Program-made: the position numbers and the translations under genes
Part shown: piece by piece, positions 59,735 to 64,000 of the stretch
Position numbering within the stretch: the first letter of the stretch is position 1
How the letters are laid out: each line of letters begins with the position of its first letter
Assembly: GCA_001414485.1 (NCBI GenBank)
Contig: LLEY01000004.1
Location: 1 to 64,000 of the forward strand
From: Calycina herbarum
Taxonomy: Eukaryota > Ascomycota > Leotiomycetes > Helotiales > Pezizellaceae
Reading direction: 5' to 3'
Length of the DNA: 64,000 nt
The notes under the pieces: model-generated
What the model saw: only the letters and a program-made list of their open reading frames with translations
Database searches by the model: none
Told to the model about the DNA's origin: nothing

Positions 59735-61165
59735 TTATCCCAGACTACTTAGTAACCATCTAAAACGTAGGGTTCTCAACTCCTTTGTGAACCACATACC
59801 CTCGATAAGAGAGATGCCGTTTTCATTTGCTAAAGTTGAGAAGGACTCTCCGGATTTTTGAGCTGGTTATGGAGATCTTGATGAAGTGTTTCTTGACGCC
59901 AATCAACCAATACAGTTTCGTTATTTCGGGGAGTCATTGGAAAAGGAATATCATTTGAACAGGCCACTATCAGTGTTTGGTTATATCCTGAATCATTGAA
60001 TGGTGGGTGTCTATTCTCCCATCAGGGGTATTAAGGCTTCGAGTTCGTTCGGGAGAGCTTCAGATATCTGCATCGGTCGCTGGGTTTTATAAAAGAGGAT
60101 TGACGTCGGCAGATCTTAATACGTTTCCACAGTCGAATGGTGGACAAGTGTCGTAGTTTCTCACGCACTAAATGATCACGATATTCAAGTACTGTGTTGC
60201 ACAAAACCCTAGAGAGGAAATTAACTTATAAAAAGGCGCTGAGGCTCGGATGAAGAACAAGATAGGAAATCTAGTTTCCCCTACGGGTATGGCCCCTTCT
60301 ATGGCGAGGGCATGGGACTATAGCAACGAAAACAGGCCCATTATACTCATGAAAATGACACTAGTTTCCCTCTCTCTATCCAGCCACTCCGCGACCTCTC
60401 TCGTCTCTTATTCTCCTTCTTTTACACCTTATCCCATTCCTCTTACGAAAAGCGAGGAAAAGGGAAATAGTTATAAAACATATTAAACGTCTTCTTCTCA
60501 TCCACTGTCCAAGTGGGCTTTAGTCTATCCTCTTTAAGAGAAATCCTAACAAATCTAAGCTAAAACTTAGTTACCTCCTTTAGTATATTATTAATCTACT
60601 CTAATAATATCTAGCCTATATCCTTGCTTCCTTCTCCCTTAATAGCGGCAAGGTATTAGACATAGTGAGCCTTCTTATTCTCTAATTAGGTAGTTTAGAC
60701 GTCAAGAGATATAGAAAGTAACTTCTTCAGAAGCTCTATAGCAACCTTAAGGGGGTTTTTATATTATCTAATAAACATAGTAGATGGCTTAGTATCGAGA
60801 GGTTGTTTATATACGAGTTATAGAGTGATACAAAGCGCTATGATCCTATGTATATAGACGACGAGAAGATTGAGTTAAATAGAAAAGGCTATTACTTCGT
60901 TTGGTGGTCGGCATCTGGGAATGTGAATGGAGGACCACGATAGATAAATCAGTCGTCTAATCATGATTCTTTCCACGACGGAGTTGCGAATAATAAGAAA
61001 TTGATAGCCGTAATAAGAAAGCGGAATGGAAAGCCCGTAAACCGAGATTATTTAGAAGCGATTAGGAAATGATATACTTTAATTGTGATAGAGAGAGTTT
61101 TAGCTCTCTACCGACAGCTGCACCGGCAAAATTGGCGTGTAATTTTGTAATTCAAAAGTCTTTTA
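59735..61165. repeat. Unrecognised ~1.45-kb repeat, copy 2
   Basis: Direct copy of about 49670-51165, less mutated. Shared landmarks include GTCGCTGGGTTTTATAAAAG, CGTAGTTTCTCACGC, CTATGGCGAGGGCATGGGAC (60300) and GGCGTGTAATTTTGTAA. Its minus strand carries the degraded frame at 60255-60910. Confidence 0.78.
60255..60910 (-). pseudogene. RIP-degraded frame of unknown family, copy 2
   Basis: The minus strand reads, with TAA/TAG stops at plausible Gln/Trp positions, LVYKQPLDTKPSTMFIR, YKNPLKVAIELLKKLLSISL, LENKKAHYV, YLAAIKGEGSKDIG, INNILKEVTKF, LRFVRISLKEDRLKPTWTVD and EKKTFNMFYNYFPFPRFS. An upstream frame begins MPTTKRSNSLFYLTQSSRRL (about 60912), perhaps an earlier exon or shifted part. The spacing of stops implies a once-open frame of about 200 codons. 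I do not recognise the family. It may be a transposon-borne gene or a host gene that was duplicated. Confidence 0.6.
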
Positions 61166-61618
61166 AGAAACAAGAAACATCTCTATCGAGCACGAAGTTT
61201 CAGAAAATTTCTGATGTTGAAACCAGCTTTGCAAAGTTGGGGCTGGAGAGAACTTTCCCTCCCAAAATATAGCTACTAGCAAATTGGCGGAACCACAGAA
61301 ACAAGCGGACAAACAGTATTGAATACACTAATTCCAATACCAATCCTCCCGAGCAACAAAATATACACCATTTGTAAAAACCGTGCTGATTTTGAAGAAG
61401 AATGATCCCCCCTTTTTGATGTACGAAGAGTACAAGTTGATTTTGGGTTGCACAAAGTCCCCGATGAAGGCTAGCCCCAACGCCCAGACCTACCCGGTTC
61501 CTGTCCGATATAATTTATCCGCATCTCCAAACCAGCAACCACCTCCTCCAATTCTCCCCCAGCTTTCGTCTAAACACCATCTACCCCCTTCCCCTCAAAC
61601 ACCCTCTTCTCGCCCATC
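61166..61618. other. Upstream region of the sterol dehydrogenase gene
   Basis: Normal composition; pyrimidine-rich just before the ATG (61545-61615). The frame 61383-61622 looks non-coding. Confidence 0.5.
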
Positions 61619-62858
61619 ATGACACCCAATGCCACCAAGAAAGAACTCGGCAACGTCCTCGTAATCGGCGGCTGCGGTTTCCTAGGCCACCACATAGCCA
61701 ACCTCCTCCTCTCCTCATACAGCACCAAAATCTCCGTCCTCGACGTCCGCACAACACGAAACCGGCGTCCCGATTCCGACGGAGTCTCTTATTTCGATGG
61801 CGACATCACCTCTCTCGACTCCCTAATTCCGATTTTCCAAAAGATAAAACCCGCAGTAGTAATTCATACAGCCTCGCCGACATTGGCGGGAGGAAGTAAG
61901 GAGATGTATAAGAAGGTTAATGTGGATGGGACGCAATGTGTGATTGAGGCTTGCCAGAAGACGGGTGTGAAGGCGCTGGTGTATACGAGCTCGGCGAGTG
62001 TGATTTCGGATAATGCGACAGATTTGATAAATGCGGATGAGAGATGGCCTGTAATTCCCCCCAAGGCGCAGACGGAGTATTATTCTCAAACTAAGGTATG
62101 TTATACACCACACCCTCTTGAAATCCCATCTGGAGCTTTCCAATCCCCCTCCAAGCTCCAACGCCCCTCAATGCGCGAACCCAAAAGTATCAAAAACACC
62201 AACTAACAAAAACCCCCAGGCCGAAGCAGAATCTTCCGTCCTCTCAGCAAACCGTTCCCCCTCCAAACTCCTAACCTGCGCCCTCCGCCCCGCCGGAATC
62301 TTTGGCGAAGGCGACGTACAACTCATCCCCCCAATGATGAAAGTCTACCACGACGGAAAAACCGGTTTCCAACTAGGCGACAACACAAACCTCTTCGACT
62401 TCACCTACGTCCAAAACGTCGCGCACGCGCACTGCCTAGCCTCTTACGCACTCCTCCAAACCCATGCTCTCAAAACTGAAGTCCTCGACCACGAGAAAAT
62501 AGACGGCGAGGTATTCTTCATCACAAACTGCGAACCCGTCTACTTCTGGGATTTCGCGCGAATGGTATGGAGATGCCAGGGAAGCGAGAAGGGGCTTGAC
62601 CATGTCTGGGTTATTAGCAAGGATATGGGAAATGTGTTGGGGGAACTGATGGATTGGGGGTTCTGGATTTTTGGCAAGAAGAGTAAGTTGACTAGGAGGG
62701 AGGTCAAGTATAGTTGTATGACGAGATATTATGATTGCAGCAAGGCCAAGCGTCGTTTGGGTTATGAACCACTCGTCTCGTTACCCGAGGGTATTAAGAG
62801 AGCCGTCAAGTGGTTTGAGGATGAAAAGGCAAAGGAGGGCGAGAAGAAGGGACAGTAA
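61619..62858 (+). CDS. ERG26: Sterol-4-alpha-carboxylate 3-dehydrogenase (decarboxylating)
   Basis: A 3-beta-HSD-like extended SDR. It oxidises and decarboxylates 4-alpha-carboxysterols in the C-4 demethylation step of ergosterol synthesis at the ER, with ERG25 and ERG27. Two exons (61619-62095, 62220-62858) around a 124-nt GT-AG intron give 371 residues. The cofactor motif VLVIGGCGFLGHHIANLLL is at 13-31. The catalytic YxxxK is Y155-K159 (YYSQTK), ending exactly at the intron. The post-intron part has the family's LTCALRPAGIFGEGD, LFDFTYVQNVAHAH and RYYDCSKAKRRLGYEP. Length and motifs are normal. It is convergent with the E2 gene. A related 3-beta-HSD-like function cannot be excluded. Confidence 0.9.
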
Positions 62859-63402
62859 ATGTCATTTTGAGGCTGGAGGAATTCCTGCTATGTATATGTT
62901 CGAGCTTGTATGATTTCAGCGGTAATTACGGTCTTATCGTTGAGGGGGCAGCTATAGTCTCAATAATATTTTCACGTCCAGTCACTGAAATTCTCATGCG
63001 AAGATCAAATTAAAAAGAGAAAGTACCCGGTTGATTCATTCATGCAATTCTCTTTCCCATCCCAAACCCAAATTTACCCCTCAATTCCCTACCCATCCCC
63101 GCCTCCATCGCCATAGCTAAATTGCAAAACAGACAAGTAAAACTCCATGCATGGCCCCCTGCCTGCTATGAGAAACCCTGGAAAAATCAACCCTTTAGTA
63201 CGCCGAAATGTCCGTAAATGCACACCCGAGCTGAAAACAACCATTCAAGAAGGAAGCACTAATCTCATTTATTCAGGGCCGAAGATACGTAAAAGGTGTA
63301 TGTTGGAAAAATAAAACAAGGTCGAAAGGTATGTCGTTCATTATAATCACTCCCTAAATTTGGTTAGAGATCTAGTGGTATACTAGAAAAGAGCTGAGAT
63401 AC
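62859..63402. other. Convergent 3' intergenic region
   Basis: Lies between the stop codons of two convergent genes, so it should hold both terminators. No gene is seen. Confidence 0.5.
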
Positions 63403-63984
63403 CTACTCCATACTTCTCTGAACGGCTCTTCGAAGCTTGCGGTTGTACATTTTCTTGTCGTCAGCCGAACCCCAATAGAGTTTGGATGCTTCCGGATTTA
63501 CGAGAGTCCGAGGATCGTAAGGAGGCGATTCATCTTCTAATGCCCCGATAATAGCCTCGATATGTGACTTTGCATCTTCAACACGCTTGGTGGTGTAGCA
63601 CGGTGTACCATCCTGTGTGATTCGGTGGTGGAAGAGTGAGGTTTCGAACTTGGCTCGTGGCTGTTCATCCGGGAATCGTGGGCTGAAGCATAGCTTGATT
63701 CGGAATAACCCTCCATCCAAGTTTGTCATGGGTCGTCCAAAGTATGTGATGGACCAAACGAAAGGATTCTTGTCAACCAACTCGATAGTTAATGTGACGT
63801 TCTTGTCTTGTTTGTATGCTTCGACCACCTGCTCATACTGTCTCTGTAAATTGGCTGCCGCGGTGCCTTCGCGCTTCTTAATGACCAATCCTTCTGTTGC
63901 CCATCTATCAGTTTCATCGTCCAGGGTCTTCTTAATGAGTTGTAATCTTCTTTCCAACTCTGTATAGTTGAATTTCCCCTCCAT
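63403..63984 (-). CDS. Ubiquitin-conjugating enzyme E2-like protein
   Basis: 193 residues, one exon as far as the window shows. The E2 (UBC) fold is evident: FVWSITYFGRP and GGLFRIKLCFSPRFPDEQPR match the strand region and the PxxPP block. HHRITQDGTPCY places the catalytic Cys at residue 129, about ten residues after His120; the usual HPN is replaced by HHR. A charged N-terminal helix (residues 1-60) precedes the fold. The C-terminal helices (YDPRTLVNPEASKLYWGSAD) are complete. It should accept ubiquitin or a ubiquitin-like protein from E1; the exact subclass is not clear. The gene starts 16 bp from the window edge, so an upstream exon cannot be ruled out. Confidence 0.85.
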   Translation of the reverse strand: MEGKFNYTELERRLQLIKKTLDDETDRWATEGLVIKKREGTAAANLQRQYEQVVEAYKQDKNVTLTIELVDKNPFVWSITYFGRPMTNLDGGLFRIKLCFSPRFPDEQPRAKFETSLFHHRITQDGTPCYTTKRVEDAKSHIEAIIGALEDESPPYDPRTLVNPEASKLYWGSADDKKMYNRKLRRAVQRSME

Positions 63985-64000
63985 AACGTTATTCGTGCAT

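Noticed and set aside
49670..61165. Idea that the two 1.45-kb repeats are LTRs of one 11-kb element
   Set aside because: No TG...CA ends, no target duplication and no retrotransposon genes between them; the interval holds ordinary fungal gene remnants.
1..64000. CRISPR arrays, bacterial operons, rRNA or tRNA genes
   Set aside because: None seen. The tandem repeats found are fungal minisatellites, and the genes have spliceosomal introns. A tRNA scan could not be run.

Overview
The window looks like nuclear DNA of a filamentous ascomycete. Genes have short GT-AG introns (47-57 nt is typical), fungal gene families are present, and gene-bearing blocks alternate with very AT-rich blocks of dead transposons. 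In those blocks nearly every expected CAA, CAG or TGG codon has become TAA or TAG. That is the footprint of repeat-induced point mutation (RIP, C-to-T). A helotialean (Leotiomycetes) host is my inference from overall protein style; I could not run a search.

Layout. 1-18,700: a 46-bp minisatellite, a CA/TA microsatellite, a RIP-killed pogo/Fot1 transposase, then a Ty3/gypsy element A (3104-17515, + strand, 5-bp target duplication AAAGC). A second member of the same family, B (9749-16881, - strand, duplication CGTAG), sits inside A. 18,700-29,600: a gene island with a conserved fungal protein, the mitochondrial thiamine pyrophosphate carrier TPC1, a gamma-butyrobetaine/trimethyllysine-type dioxygenase transcribed divergently from it, and a secreted S28 serine peptidase with nine exons. 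29,700-47,000: a second AT-rich block with a Fot1-like transposon (30082-33076) holding another inside it (30975-32108), then gypsy element C (34259-46966, - strand) interrupted by a Fot1-like deletion derivative (36667-37774) and by gypsy element D (38645-44528, - strand, duplication ATAGC). 47,000-49,520: an intact short-chain dehydrogenase. 49,670-61,170: a zone bounded by two direct copies of an unrecognised ~1.45-kb repeat. Between the copies are broken genes for an amidase, an FAD monooxygenase (carrying a 283-bp MITE) and a MATE transporter, plus a full-length but RIP-killed Fot1-like transposon (57816-59666). 61,600-64,000: ERG26-type sterol dehydrogenase and a convergent E2 ubiquitin-conjugating enzyme.

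The intact genes are mostly housekeeping (thiamine pyrophosphate import, carnitine metabolism, sterol synthesis, ubiquitin) plus one secreted peptidase and one SDR. The broken amidase, FAD monooxygenase and MATE genes next to the intact SDR look like the remains of a small catabolic, detoxification or secondary-metabolite cluster; this is inference. The least explained items are the duplicated repeat, which carries a RIP-degraded reading frame of unknown family on its minus strand in both copies, and the reading frame that gypsy A split. Transposon gene boundaries are approximate because the frames are full of stops; LTR, TIR and target-duplication ends were read directly.
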